From NCBI GenBank assembly GCA_025454525.1, contig JALOOG010000069.1, forward strand, positions 1-35,935: 35,935 nt of DNA, given 5' to 3'. Below the pieces are notes generated by a model. The model did no database searches. It worked only from the letters and a program-made list of their open reading frames with translations, and was not told where the DNA came from. Source of the DNA: Anaerolineae bacterium. Lineage in GTDB: Bacteria; Chloroflexota; Anaerolineae; Aggregatilineales; Phototrophicaceae. Positions 1-8,545 of the stretch are shown here, piece by piece (position 1 is the first letter of the stretch; every line of letters begins with the position of its first letter). The position numbers and the translations under genes are program-made.

Positions 1-1233
1 AATGAGTTTCCGGTAGCGATGTCCCGGTTTAGCTTGGCCGTATTGCAAGCGGATCAACCAGAGATCGCGCTCCCATTATTGGATATTGCAGGTGCATTAA
101 ATGCGTTCAATCCGGTGATTCGTATGGTGCGTGCGCCGTTGTATGCAGAAGCGGGACGGATCGGTGAGGCGACCGCCGATGCGTTATGGTTAAGCCTAAG
201 CGATGATCCGGTGGTGTTGCAATATGCCGCGCCCTTACAGGCCGCTTATCCCTTAGATCCGTCCACCGTTGAAACATGGACAGTTTATCCCGTGTACAGC
301 ACAAGCGGTGGAGTTGGGGGGAGTTACAATTCCGACCTTACATCCATGCCGCCACGTCCCTCGATCTCGTTAAGCACATTTGAGGACGGTTTATTAGCAC
401 AAGGGATCGCGTCGATGTTAGGCGAAGAACCCAACGGAGCGGATGTGATCTTTTTGCGAGAGAGCGATGAAAACCGCTATGAATTTTCTACCGCCGATGC
501 CGAAGGAGTCGATCCTTTCTTTGAAAACAGTTTCGCGTTGATTTTCAATTTCAACGGTGAATGGTTCAATGTGGATTGGTCACAATATTATTTTGAAGGG
601 GCCTACTTTGCCAATTACTTTGTTACCCCTGCTGATATTGCAGCAGATCCGCGGAGCGGTTTTAACGGCGCGGATGTACGCTGTGGGGATATGCTACCCG
701 TCTACCGCCCCGGAATGCAGATCTATGCTTATAATTTTGACGGTCAACCCGTGTTTGATCAACCGAACGGCACACCCTTAGAACCCCTGTTCCAAATGGG
801 GCAAATTCTGACGGTCGGGGATTGTATCGACGGGATCTTGTGGTTGGAGATCGAAACGATCGACTCCATTACCGAGGCGATCGGCCCGACGGGTTGGATA
901 CAAAGCAACGATGATACAGGCCTTTACCTCTGGACGATCGCGGATCACTCGTTACTCGGATTCTATTGTCCAGACACGTTACCTGTGCGCTTGGTGATCG
1001 GCTTAGAAGGTGAGGTGATCATCGGGCAAGGCGCAAATAACCTCCGCCGTGAAGCGTCCACCGAAAGCGATCTCTTGACCGCGATACCTGAAGGGGAACG
1101 GTTTAATGTGGTCGGTGGGCCGGCATGTGGTGAGGGACTCGTCTGGTGGCAAGTGGAATATAACGGTTTTACGGGTTGGACTCCGGAAGGTGAAGGCGAT
1201 ACCTACTGGCTAAACCCAATTTTTGAGCGTTGA
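1..1233 (+). CDS. SH3b-domain secreted/lipoprotein-like protein, 5' end outside window
   Basis: The reading frame is open to the left edge, with no stop before the first ATG at 19, so the true start lies upstream. The visible part begins with a helical, TPR-like stretch (about residues 1-75). A middle region of unknown fold follows, rich in aromatic residues. Then come two bacterial SH3-like modules: one around GDMLPVYRPGMQIYAYN to GPTGWIQSND, and a second around NNLRREASTESDLLTAIPEGE to GFTGWTPEG. The second has the usual 'LR..AS..S.L...IP.G..F.V' and 'W..V.Y.G.TGW' pattern. Such modules bind cell-wall or other extracellular ligands. Four Cys in the SH3 part fit an exported protein. No enzymatic motif is visible, so the role is unknown. 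A strong hairpin terminator follows the stop. Confidence 0.8.
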   Translation, partial: NEFPVAMSRFSLAVLQADQPEIALPLLDIAGALNAFNPVIRMVRAPLYAEAGRIGEATADALWLSLSDDPVVLQYAAPLQAAYPLDPSTVETWTVYPVYSTSGGVGGSYNSDLTSMPPRPSISLSTFEDGLLAQGIASMLGEEPNGADVIFLRESDENRYEFSTADAEGVDPFFENSFALIFNFNGEWFNVDWSQYYFEGAYFANYFVTPADIAADPRSGFNGADVRCGDMLPVYRPGMQIYAYNFDGQPVFDQPNGTPLEPLFQMGQILTVGDCIDGILWLEIETIDSITEAIGPTGWIQSNDDTGLYLWTIADHSLLGFYCPDTLPVRLVIGLEGEVIIGQGANNLRREASTESDLLTAIPEGERFNVVGGPACGEGLVWWQVEYNGFTGWTPEGEGDTYWLNPIFER

Positions 1234-1242
1234 TGAAGCGTA

Positions 1243-1273
1243 GCCGTCCGGGATCGATCCCGGACGGCGTTTT
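1243..1273 (+). terminator. Intrinsic terminator of the SH3-domain gene
   Basis: A perfect 26-bp palindrome (1243-1268, core CCGGGATCGATCCCGG) begins 10 bases after the stop and runs into GTTTT. It lies between two convergent genes. Only the + strand shows a T run after the stem, so it mainly serves the upstream gene. Confidence 0.8.
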
Positions 1274-1276
1274 CAC

Positions 1277-1645
1277 CTAGCTTGCTTTGGCGATCAAATT
1301 CTCAACGGCATCGTGTAAATCGCTTGGGTTGATCGGCAAGGCAAACACATGATCCGCATCCCAATATTTTCGAGCGGATTCTAAAGCGATCGCTCGTTCG
1401 GTGATCACGATCACCCCTGTATGGCGAAGTTGATGATAACGCCGGATCAAGGCAAGGATCGTGACCGCCGATACGCCCGGAACTTCCATGTCAAGAATGA
1501 TCACATCGGGTGAAATTTGCGGAATGCCTACCAACGCTTTGGTACTAGAGTTAAAGACGTGGATCTCCTCCGCATGATCCCGTAAAGCCTCGAAATAAAA
1601 GTCAGATAGGTTGGGATCGTCTTCAATAATCGCAATACTACTCAT
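1277..1645 (-). CDS. Orphan single-domain response regulator (receiver domain only)
   Basis: A 122-aa CheY-like receiver with no output domain. It shows the acidic pair in SIAIIEDDPNLSD, the phospho-acceptor Asp in DVIILDMEVPG and the Thr in VIVITERA. The usual Lys-Pro near the C-terminus is replaced by Leu-Pro (FALPINP), so the conserved Lys is missing. The start at 1645 is chosen because GGGG lies a few bases upstream; the longer reading frame to 1687 lacks this. No histidine kinase is adjacent. The nearest signalling-type gene is the sensor-domain protein at 2663-3274, separated by a transposon relic. Its partner and output are unknown. Confidence 0.85.
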   Translation of the reverse strand: MSSIAIIEDDPNLSDFYFEALRDHAEEIHVFNSSTKALVGIPQISPDVIILDMEVPGVSAVTILALIRRYHQLRHTGVIVITERAIALESARKYWDADHVFALPINPSDLHDAVENLIAKAS

Positions 1646-1883
1646 CTCGCACCCCTTACAGTAAATTACAAACGCTAAGATCTCCATTGTACGGGGAATC
1701 AGCTAAAATTAAATGAGAAAATACACTTAAACGTAAAAAAATACGGTAATCTATTTACATTTTGCTAATCGATGACTCGCATCCTCTTAATTTAAACCTG
1801 ATGTGTGCCACAAATTGAGGGAGTAACTAAATTCAAGAGTATACAAACGCCATGATATGAGCAGGAGAGTGACGATAGACTTG

Positions 1884-2465
1884 TCAATAAAGCAGTTGTC
1901 GATTCCAAGCATGGACAAACCGTTCGATGGCATGTGTCAAAGTGTCTAAGTACCGAAAGAAGCAATGTGAACGACGCGCAAGACGTACCAAGATAATGCC
2001 ATAATTCAGCCTTGTCGTCTTACACGCGGTAGATCTAGCTCTTATCCGTAAAAGCCAGATGAATGCCGCGATGGTCAAGAAAAGCCAAGTAGGTGGGACT
2101 GCCATCGCTGTAATCAAGCACCGCTTGCCACTGGGCTTGATCACAGCTGAAGCTCGCCACCCAACCGACAATATAACGGGTGGCACAATCTCTCAAAGTC
2201 AGGAGGTAGGCTTCATTTTTTCTCTCCGATGAAAGTGTAGAGTTCATCCTGCTCAATCACCGCTGCCGCTTCTGGCTGGAGAGGGTGATCGGACAAGGAG
2301 GCCGCATGGGCGGCGATCCAAGTTAGCCAACATCTGATGCACCACGTCAAGATGACGGGCGATGCATCGTAAATTCATCCCATCCACATATAAGCGAAGG
2401 TCTTGCCGTCGCATCTGTTCCGGATAGCCTTCTTCCTTGGGCTGCGACGTATAGCGCGGCTGGCA
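1884..2465 (-). pseudogene. Degraded IS1-family transposase relic
   Basis: Pieces of one IS1-type transposase lie in three frames on the minus strand. From the N side they read RYTSQPKEEGYPEQMRRQDL, then DGMNLRCIARHLDVVHQ, then (after one extra T) WIAAHAASLSDHPLQPEA. DELYTFIGEKK follows, and after an A6 run the -1 frame continues NEAYLLTLRDCATRYIVGW. SDGSPTYLAFLDHRGIHLAFTDKS then ends in an in-frame TAG. After a second stop and a shift comes LARRSHCFFRYLDTLTHAIERFV. The conserved order identifies the family. The stops and shifts show it is dead. I found no clear terminal inverted repeats, so the element ends are approximate. Confidence 0.8.
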
Positions 2466-2662
2466 AGGTTAGCTCCCCGCTTACGTTCGACCGACTTTCT
2501 TTCACTTGACGTGTCGTTTCTTGGCGGTATGAGAGTGAAAGACACGCATCTTCATGATCCGAAACGGATAGAGCATTGCCTTGCGGATTTGTGAAATGTT
2601 CCCGCTCCGATCTTCAGTCCCGATGTGGCGATTGCAACGTTTTTCGCTTGGTTTTAGAGACT
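2466..2662. other. Gene-free spacer, probable transposon debris
   Basis: No coding frame with a recognisable product is visible. The minus strand continues from the IS1 relic and may hold its decayed zinc-finger N-terminus, but I could not match it confidently. Confidence 0.4.
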
Positions 2663-3274
2663 CTAACGACGACGTTCATATGTGCCGATCTCACCGTCAT
2701 CGTCAATGTAGTAGATCGATTCCGGGGGCGTGTCGGTCATCTCAAGGCGATTTTTGCGCTTGATAAACAACGGGTCTTCGGTGGGTGGGATCAATCCGCC
2801 TAAGATCTTCGGCACGATCGCACCCGTATTGATACCGAAGACCAATAACATCGTTTCAAACAACATCAATGGCAAAACCATCCACGCGATCCCGAACGAG
2901 ACTGATCCCCAGATCATTTTGGTCATGAGGTAGGTCGCATCTTGCCAAGTGGTGGCACTTTGCAGATAGATCCCCACCACATGCAGCGGATTCCAATTAC
3001 GGAACTCCACATCGGAGTCTAAGGGGGTCAATTGAATGCCCATGAATTTCGCGGCCAACCAGCGATCAAACTTGGCCATGCGGCGCATCGTCGAAAAGGC
3101 CAAAGCCAACAACGGCACACCAACCCAGATAAACGAGAGTCCAAAGCTGATCCCAAAACCAACGATCAACGTCATAAAATAGAACAAGCCTAACGGAAAG
3201 TTCAAGATCATATATAGCCAACTACGCCAGCCATACGCCAACGGATGGGTAGACAACGGGTTCACATTTGACAT
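2663..3274 (-). CDS. Membrane protein with a sensor (PF13796-like) domain
   Basis: A 203-aa membrane protein. Hydrophobic segments are at about residues 21-60 (a long pair starting WLYMILNFPLGLFYFMTLI) and about 115-155 (IWGSVSFGIAWMVLPLMLF and following). The pattern 'fyf...v.gfgiSfGLSfi.vGvPLLALA', then 'R.mA.fdRwLA.kfmGi', is typical of the sensor domain usually found at the N-terminus of two-component histidine kinases. Here no kinase domain follows, only a charged tail ending YYIDDDGEIGTYERRR. ATG 3274 is used; a GTG three codons upstream (3283) is also possible, and neither has a good ribosome site. The ligand is unknown. Confidence 0.65.
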   Translation of the reverse strand: MSNVNPLSTHPLAYGWRSWLYMILNFPLGLFYFMTLIVGFGISFGLSFIWVGVPLLALAFSTMRRMAKFDRWLAAKFMGIQLTPLDSDVEFRNWNPLHVVGIYLQSATTWQDATYLMTKMIWGSVSFGIAWMVLPLMLFETMLLVFGINTGAIVPKILGGLIPPTEDPLFIKRKNRLEMTDTPPESIYYIDDDGEIGTYERRR

Positions 3275-3363
3275 AGGACACACCGATCGATGATCATCTC
3301 ATGATTGCTCTCTAATACGTAAAAATCGGCGACTCGTTCTATCGTAGCGCGGTTGGGATCGCT

Positions 3364-3369
3364 TATAAT
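3364..3369 (+). promoter_or_regulatory. Probable -10 box for the rRNA methyltransferase
   Basis: A perfect TATAAT lies 21 bases before the ATG at 3391, with AGGAAA between as ribosome site. No convincing -35 box is seen 16-18 bases upstream. Confidence 0.5.
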
Positions 3370-3390
3370 GACATTTTACAGGAAAAACGC

Positions 3391-4275
3391 ATGATCGGCT
3401 TTACACAAAATTTTCTGCATAATCAGGCCCTTGTCCATAAGTTGATCCAACAGGCCCAACTCCCCAAGGGTAGCACCGTCTTAGAGATCGGCCCCGGCAA
3501 AGGCATCATCACCGCCGGATTAGCCGAACAGGTGGGATCACAAGGGCGGGTGATCGCGGTGGAATTAGATCCAAAATTGGTGAGCGCGCTACAAACCCGT
3601 TTTCAGGCAACTCCCCAAGTGAGCATCCTCTCGCAAGACATCCTCACCTATCCCCTAGAGCAGTTGCCGAAAGATTATCGGGTATTTTCCAATGTGCCGT
3701 TTAACATCACCTCCACGCTGTTAGAGTACCTGTTTACACCGCCGAGTCAGCCCATACAAGCGCACTTGATCTTACAAGTAGACGGATTGATCGCCGAAGG
3801 CGGCGGTGAGACGTTTAAATCGTTGTTACTCGCGCCGCTGTATCAAATCCGATTGGGTCATCACTTTGCCCGCACCGATTTTACCCCACAACCGCGCGTC
3901 GATACCGCCTTGTTCACATTTGATCCCCATGTCACGCCCCGGATCGATCCCGCTCAATATGCGCTCTATAAGGACTTTTTAGCGTTGATCGCTAAAGATC
4001 GAGTCGGTGAAGGCGTGTGGAAAAAGTTGTTTTCGGCCGGGCAATTGGATCAGTTGCGCGCTCAAACGGGTTTGATCGGTGGGCGCGGCCTCAAAACACA
4101 ATCCGCGCAAGCGGTGATCGCCGCGTTTGAACAGTTTACCCGCTTCGGCAAAGTGGCCTTAGTGCGCGGCGCGATGCAACGTTTACGTGAGGAACAAGAT
4201 CGCCGCGAACAGATCAATACGGCCGGCGGACATCATCGCTCTAAATCGGGTCGGAATGACGATCGGCGGCGCTAA
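3391..4275 (+). CDS. Erm/KsgA-type rRNA adenine N6-methyltransferase, Erm-like
   Basis: A 294-aa Rossmann methyltransferase that transfers methyl groups from S-adenosylmethionine to adenine in rRNA. Visible motifs: FTQNFLHNQ at the N-terminus (the family 'sQNFL'), VLEIGPGKG (residues 30-38, SAM loop), VIAVELDPKL (motif II), SQDIL (motif III) and SNVPFNIT (residues 100-107, catalytic motif IV). The NVPFNIT form and the later FTPQPRVDTALF are closer to Erm 23S methyltransferases than to KsgA (NLPYNIS). The tail, REEQDRREQ to SGRNDDRRR, is strongly basic, like that of ErmE-type enzymes. It stands alone. Whether it modifies A2058 and confers macrolide resistance is inference; a divergent housekeeping dimethyltransferase is the alternative. 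Confidence 0.8.
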   Translation: MIGFTQNFLHNQALVHKLIQQAQLPKGSTVLEIGPGKGIITAGLAEQVGSQGRVIAVELDPKLVSALQTRFQATPQVSILSQDILTYPLEQLPKDYRVFSNVPFNITSTLLEYLFTPPSQPIQAHLILQVDGLIAEGGGETFKSLLLAPLYQIRLGHHFARTDFTPQPRVDTALFTFDPHVTPRIDPAQYALYKDFLALIAKDRVGEGVWKKLFSAGQLDQLRAQTGLIGGRGLKTQSAQAVIAAFEQFTRFGKVALVRGAMQRLREEQDRREQINTAGGHHRSKSGRNDDRRR

Positions 4276-4304
4276 GCGAGGAGTCCAGACTCCCCGCTTA
4301 GCGC
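4269..4304. terminator. Hairpin between the convergent methyltransferase and oxidase genes
   Basis: Two 17-base arms (4269-4285 and 4288-4304) pair with one mismatch around a 2-base centre. The left arm overlaps the methyltransferase stop codon. There is no clear T run on either side, so it may block transcription from both directions without being a classic intrinsic terminator. Confidence 0.55.
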
Positions 4305-4310
4305 TGTGCT

Positions 4311-7300
4311 TTAGTGGCCGAATTCGTCGTGACCCGTGCCGGTGGCGATCACCGGAGTCGGGGCGGCGGTATGGTGATGTAAACGGACTTCATCGGCGGG
4401 TGGTAGATCCGGATAGGTCAACGGTTTCACGGGGAAACCGGGATATGGAGACACGATCACGTCTTCATCGGCATCATTTCCGTGATCGTTATGCGGATTG
4501 GTTTGATCGATGCTGTGAGATGCGCCAAAAACTTCGGTATAGGTTAACGAGGCGGTGAAGGCCGCGCCGGGGTCTTGGGCATTGGTCGGATAGATCGCAT
4601 TGACCTCTTCCGGGGTCATGTTGGGGGCGGTCACCTCGGCGCGTGGCACATAATTCACTTGGCTGGCATCGGTGATCACATTGACGGGTTGCATCATGCC
4701 GTTGTCCTCATGTAGCAGGATATGGCAATGATTCACCCACCGGCCGTCAAAGTCGGGGAAGCGCATCCGGAACACCCCACGCCCGCCGTTGCGCGGCACG
4801 CCTAACGTATCCGCCCAACGTGGGAACGGTAACACATTCACCAGATTTCCCGCTTGATCCGGCACATCGATTCGCGAAAGCCAAAACGGATTTTGATGAA
4901 TGTGGAAGGGATGATCGGCAGCATTGGTCACGACCGCTAATTGTGGTGTGGCGGGCGGTGTGGGAGTCGGTGTGCCGGGCCCTGGTGGACAATTTTGGAT
5001 TGGATTGCCATTATATTCTAAAGCTTGGGCGCGAGTCACCGCGTAACTGGTCACATGCCCACCCCAATAGACTTGCGCGGGTTGATCCACACCGTCTTTT
5101 TTGGCGATGTATTCGACTCCCGAATTGGGGAAACCGTACAACGTCACTGAATTATTGGTGACGGCCCATTCTTCAGCCGTGTTAAACAGGATCTTGGGCG
5201 CATCTGGGTCATTGGGATCAAATTTGCGGCCGTCGATGTTCAGGGTGCGCGCATTCGGTGGTAACAGATAGGTCGGCAAGGGCGAACCGTCCGGTTGTGT
5301 GAGATCCGTCCAGTTCACCCCGTCCAAGGTGAGCGATGAAGGGGCTTGATAGTAGCGCAATTTATCTAAGTCCGGGTTCTGTTCAACGTAATCCGCCGGA
5401 ACTTCGATCGCCGGAAAGCCAGCCGCCCCCCACCCCGCATAACTGATCACGCGAGTACGGAACTCGCCCGCTTGCGCGCCGCTTTGAGCGGCCTCATCTG
5501 CACCGATCTGGAGTTCTGGATCTTCGATCGGTAACAAGTAGTCTTGTACAGCAGGTAAGGTGATCGTGCTAAAATCAAAGGGATAAGGCGCAGCGGTTAA
5601 ACCTTGTACCGGTTGACCCCGCACGATCACATAAGCGACGATCGTATCAGGGGCGAGACCGCCGTCTCCATGCAACGGATTAGAGCGGGCGATCACGGTA
5701 TACACTTCGGGCAGATTCGGATCGACTAAAGGGGGAGCTTGGAAGAACACGTCGGCCCGATCGGCTGCCGCCATATCGATCTCGTTGGGACGATAGTAAG
5801 CATTCATGACGCTATTGGTATCGGTGTAAGCGTCAAAACGATTTGAGAGATCCGCGTATAACGGGTTCGCTTGCCAAGGATTACCGAGTGCGTTTTCGGC
5901 AAGATTAGCGATAAAATAAGCATATCCCCCGTTATTCGCTTGTACCAATGTCACCCCGTCCCATGACAGCATCCATAACGGTTGTTTATAGCTGTCTAAC
6001 TGTTCCCGTTGGATCGCATCCGGCACACAGGGGTTTCCGACAAATTGCGCCATACGTTGATAGGTGATCGCACCCGCCGCCACAGCATTTTGTCCGCGGC
6101 CACCCCCTTGTCCGCTTCCACGTCCGCCGCCCTGACCGTTACCGCCCCCTTGTCCACGTCCGCCGCCCTGACCGCTTCCGGGGACAGGGGCCGCGGTCGC
6201 TTGTTCGGTGGGAACAAAGGTGATTTGTGCGAGTCCGGCGTTCCCGGTGGTTGGGTTGGTCTCCCATGACCATTCCCCTTTTAAGACCATAAAGTTGATC
6301 GGCGCGCCGCCGTCCACACTGCCATTTAACACGCGCCAACGTTCGATCGCGCCGGGTTGTAAGACGATCGTGCGTGGCTCAAAGCTGCCATTCACGCTTG
6401 GGATTACCGAAGTGGTGGTAATTTGTGGAAGTAGACCCGGTTGCGCGTCGGGATCGGCCGCTTTTACGCCATTGTTGACGCGCTGAATCAGCATCAACCG
6501 CTCCCGATAGGCAAACGGCCCGGTACGGATCACCGGATCAGCGAACGGATCGCCCGTTAATTGTCGGTTGATCGCCTCGTCTTCTTCCCCTTCTACCACC
6601 AAAAAGCCCGCCATACCGGATGCGACTTGATTGTGGGTTGCGCCGTGGGAATGGGGATGATACCAGAAGGTGCCGGCCGGATGCTTTTGGGACGGATCAC
6701 CTTGTACATCCCCTAAGCGAAATTCATACAAGGCCAAACCGACGATCTCATCTGGTAACAAGAAGTCACAATCAGGTGTGACTTGGCGGGCGCGCCAATC
6801 GGCCTGCGGCATCACTCGCAAGTAGATGTTATCCGAGTGGGTGTTGTCTTCGTTGCGACCCGGTGAGACATGCAGCCCGTGTGTGTGGATGTTGGTGTGG
6901 TGGGTGGAATGTGTACCGTTGACGTGTTCTCCAAGGCAAAAGTTATCCTTGAGCGTGGCTGGGATCAGGCCATCGCCTTCACCATAAAAATTGAGGCCGG
7001 CACTTTTTTCCGCTTGGATTGCTGCGCCTTCGGGCCCCATCGAAAGCGCCGCCGGATCGGGGCTGATGCCCACGGGGGTTTGACCAAAATCGCGCCCTAA
7101 CAAGTTCCGCAATTCTACAAACAGCGTTTCATCGCCTTTCATGCGGATCGTGGGGCCGGGAGTCGTGCCGTTATAGCTGAATAACAACGGCGGCACGTTG
7201 ATAAAACTGCTGGCGACCCCGGAAATCGGTGCGGCACTTTCCACCACGTTTAACACCAAGTTTTGACCGGGCCACTCGCTAGGCCGCCAAACCCATGGTT

Positions 7301-7556
7301 CGCCCCAAGTCTCGGCCACATTCGGCAAGGTAGCCGGGTTTAATGGGTCACTCGGATCGGGTAGAGGATCGGGAACACCGCGATCCGTTCCACCAAGTCC
7401 GCGGCCACCGCCATCCCCGCCGCCATCTCCATCTTGTTCAATCGGCATTTGGCCTTGGGTGAGCGCGAATCCGGCACTACTCGCGGCTGCGAGTCCGGCC
7501 AGAGATCCGCGTAAAAAATTGCGTCGACTCAAACTATCTGCATTTGGATCTGTCAT
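4311..7556 (-). CDS. Very large Tat-exported multicopper oxidase with His-rich tail
   Basis: At 1081 aa this is about twice the usual length of a laccase/CotA-type oxidase. A Tat signal is clear (LSRRNFLRGSLAGLAAASSAG). All four copper motifs are present once: HTHG (224-227), HPHSH (300-304), HPFHIH (882-887) and HCHILLHED followed by GMM (from 943). It should therefore hold one type-1 copper and one trinuclear cluster, and oxidise a substrate with reduction of O2 to water outside the membrane. Extra parts are a Gly-rich segment after the signal, a long middle region with a GQGGGRG repeat (about 460-490), a Pro/Thr spacer (PGTPTPTPPATP) before the last cupredoxin domain and a His-rich tail. 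The start has an AGGGGG ribosome site. The substrate (phenolic, metal ion or other) cannot be told from sequence. Confidence 0.9.
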   Translation of the reverse strand: MTDPNADSLSRRNFLRGSLAGLAAASSAGFALTQGQMPIEQDGDGGGDGGGRGLGGTDRGVPDPLPDPSDPLNPATLPNVAETWGEPWVWRPSEWPGQNLVLNVVESAAPISGVASSFINVPPLLFSYNGTTPGPTIRMKGDETLFVELRNLLGRDFGQTPVGISPDPAALSMGPEGAAIQAEKSAGLNFYGEGDGLIPATLKDNFCLGEHVNGTHSTHHTNIHTHGLHVSPGRNEDNTHSDNIYLRVMPQADWRARQVTPDCDFLLPDEIVGLALYEFRLGDVQGDPSQKHPAGTFWYHPHSHGATHNQVASGMAGFLVVEGEEDEAINRQLTGDPFADPVIRTGPFAYRERLMLIQRVNNGVKAADPDAQPGLLPQITTTSVIPSVNGSFEPRTIVLQPGAIERWRVLNGSVDGGAPINFMVLKGEWSWETNPTTGNAGLAQITFVPTEQATAAPVPGSGQGGGRGQGGGNGQGGGRGSGQGGGRGQNAVAAGAITYQRMAQFVGNPCVPDAIQREQLDSYKQPLWMLSWDGVTLVQANNGGYAYFIANLAENALGNPWQANPLYADLSNRFDAYTDTNSVMNAYYRPNEIDMAAADRADVFFQAPPLVDPNLPEVYTVIARSNPLHGDGGLAPDTIVAYVIVRGQPVQGLTAAPYPFDFSTITLPAVQDYLLPIEDPELQIGADEAAQSGAQAGEFRTRVISYAGWGAAGFPAIEVPADYVEQNPDLDKLRYYQAPSSLTLDGVNWTDLTQPDGSPLPTYLLPPNARTLNIDGRKFDPNDPDAPKILFNTAEEWAVTNNSVTLYGFPNSGVEYIAKKDGVDQPAQVYWGGHVTSYAVTRAQALEYNGNPIQNCPPGPGTPTPTPPATPQLAVVTNAADHPFHIHQNPFWLSRIDVPDQAGNLVNVLPFPRWADTLGVPRNGGRGVFRMRFPDFDGRWVNHCHILLHEDNGMMQPVNVITDASQVNYVPRAEVTAPNMTPEEVNAIYPTNAQDPGAAFTASLTYTEVFGASHSIDQTNPHNDHGNDADEDVIVSPYPGFPVKPLTYPDLPPADEVRLHHHTAAPTPVIATGTGHDEFGH
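6092..6182. repeat. Short tandem repeats encoding the Gly-rich insert of the oxidase
   Basis: An identical 21-bp unit occurs at 6118-6138 and again at 6154-6174, within further related GC-rich units. On the minus strand it encodes runs of GQGGGRG. Such repeats can change length by slippage without breaking the frame if whole codons are gained or lost. Confidence 0.75.
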
Positions 7557-7926
7557 AAATTTCCCCCTATTGGAATAGTGATCAACATGAGTGACAGATT
7601 AATTTTAACGCACAAACGCTTTTCTGCCACTGAATCCAACGATGCTGATAAGGGAAGGGGACATAAAGTAAGCAAGGTCATAAGGCAAAAAGCAGCCCTA
7701 CGATCCCTTCCTACAGGAGTTGATGAAATCGGACTTTAAAGTAACGCAAGCGACACACACTGACTGTAACGCTTTACCGTAGCGGTATATTTGGCTAATA
7801 CCCCTAAACCTAACTCTAAACCTTTCTCTTTCAAACCTGCCCCTGATAGCCAAAGATGAGGTTTGTGTAGGATAGGGTGATATATTTCGATGGGTAGAAA
7901 ACTTTCCTGGTTACTTCAGATCAGAT
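7557..7926. other. Gene-free intergenic region, upstream of the large oxidase
   Basis: About 370 bases without a recognisable gene. It must hold the promoter of the large oxidase, but no convincing -35/-10 pair was seen on the minus strand. A few CCTAAACC-like words at about 7803-7825 are too irregular to be a repeat array. Confidence 0.5.
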
Positions 7927-8404
7927 TTAACCTTTGACTGACGGCTTTAATCCGCCCGGCAAGGTGTCCTCTAACCGCCTTAAAGCTGGGATCAAGGCAC
8001 AAATTGTCGTGAGGATCACGATCGCCGATCCCGTTAACAAGGTCAATAGGGCCGCGCCACGCCCAACCCCTACGCCTAACACATCGCCAAAAATTGGACT
8101 GAGAGAACCGATCTCCAACATAGCTGGCTCAAACACCGCTGCGGCAAGATGGCCTGCTAAAAGTAACCCCAACGCTTGCGCGCTTACCCCGATAATCACC
8201 CGAAACGCAAAAATCCGCCCTAATACCTCTGGGGCAGCAAATGGTGCGGTTCAAGGTGATTAAGGCGGACATCGCCATTCCAAACCCGAATACCCCTAGC
8301 AGAATCCACATAACCTCCGGCCGTAGACTCACGAGAATCGCAGCAATTCCCATGAACATCGCGTTTAACAAAATCCCATACATACGTGCGCGCATCCCGC
8401 CCAA
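7927..8404 (-). pseudogene. Truncated, frameshifted MFS drug-efflux transporter
   Basis: Only the C-terminal half of an MFS exporter (MFS_3 / EntS-like type) remains. It reads MRARMYGILLNAMFMGIAAI, then GVFGFGMAMSALITLNRT. A single extra A near 8239 then breaks the frame, and the sequence continues FAAPEVLGRIFAFR, VIIGVSAQALGLLLAGHLAA and ends ALRRLEDTLPGGLKPSVKG. The 'NR.....AP.V.GR.FA.R' signature of this transporter group spans the break. The N-terminal six helices are absent, with unrelated DNA beyond 8404. It cannot make a working transporter. Confidence 0.8.
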
Positions 8405-8519
8405 CTCATGTCAGTTGGTTGAACATCGCAAGAAATCGAAATGGGTATTTTTGAGCGCAGGTGTTTAGGTAAACGGGCTTCTGGCTTTGAGGTGCTTTGT
8501 CTACGCATCTCTGTTCTTG

Positions 8520-8545
8520 AACATGAACGGAATGCCGCTCATGTT
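8520..8545. promoter_or_regulatory. Imperfect palindrome, possible relic operator of the efflux gene
   Basis: Arms AACATGAACGG (8520-8530) and CCGCTCATGTT (8535-8545) pair with one mismatch around 4 bases. It lies about 115 bases upstream of the efflux relic on its strand. Both ends share AACATGA/TCATGTT with the palindrome at 15266-15287 before the TetR-linked hydrolase. Confidence 0.45.

Noticed and set aside
4187-7100. Several open frames opposite the large oxidase gene, up to 123 codons
   Set aside because: They are shadows of a GC-rich coding sequence with clear copper motifs on the minus strand.
7801-7830. Telomere-like CCTAAACC words
   Set aside because: Only two or three irregular copies; no array and no sign of a replicon end.
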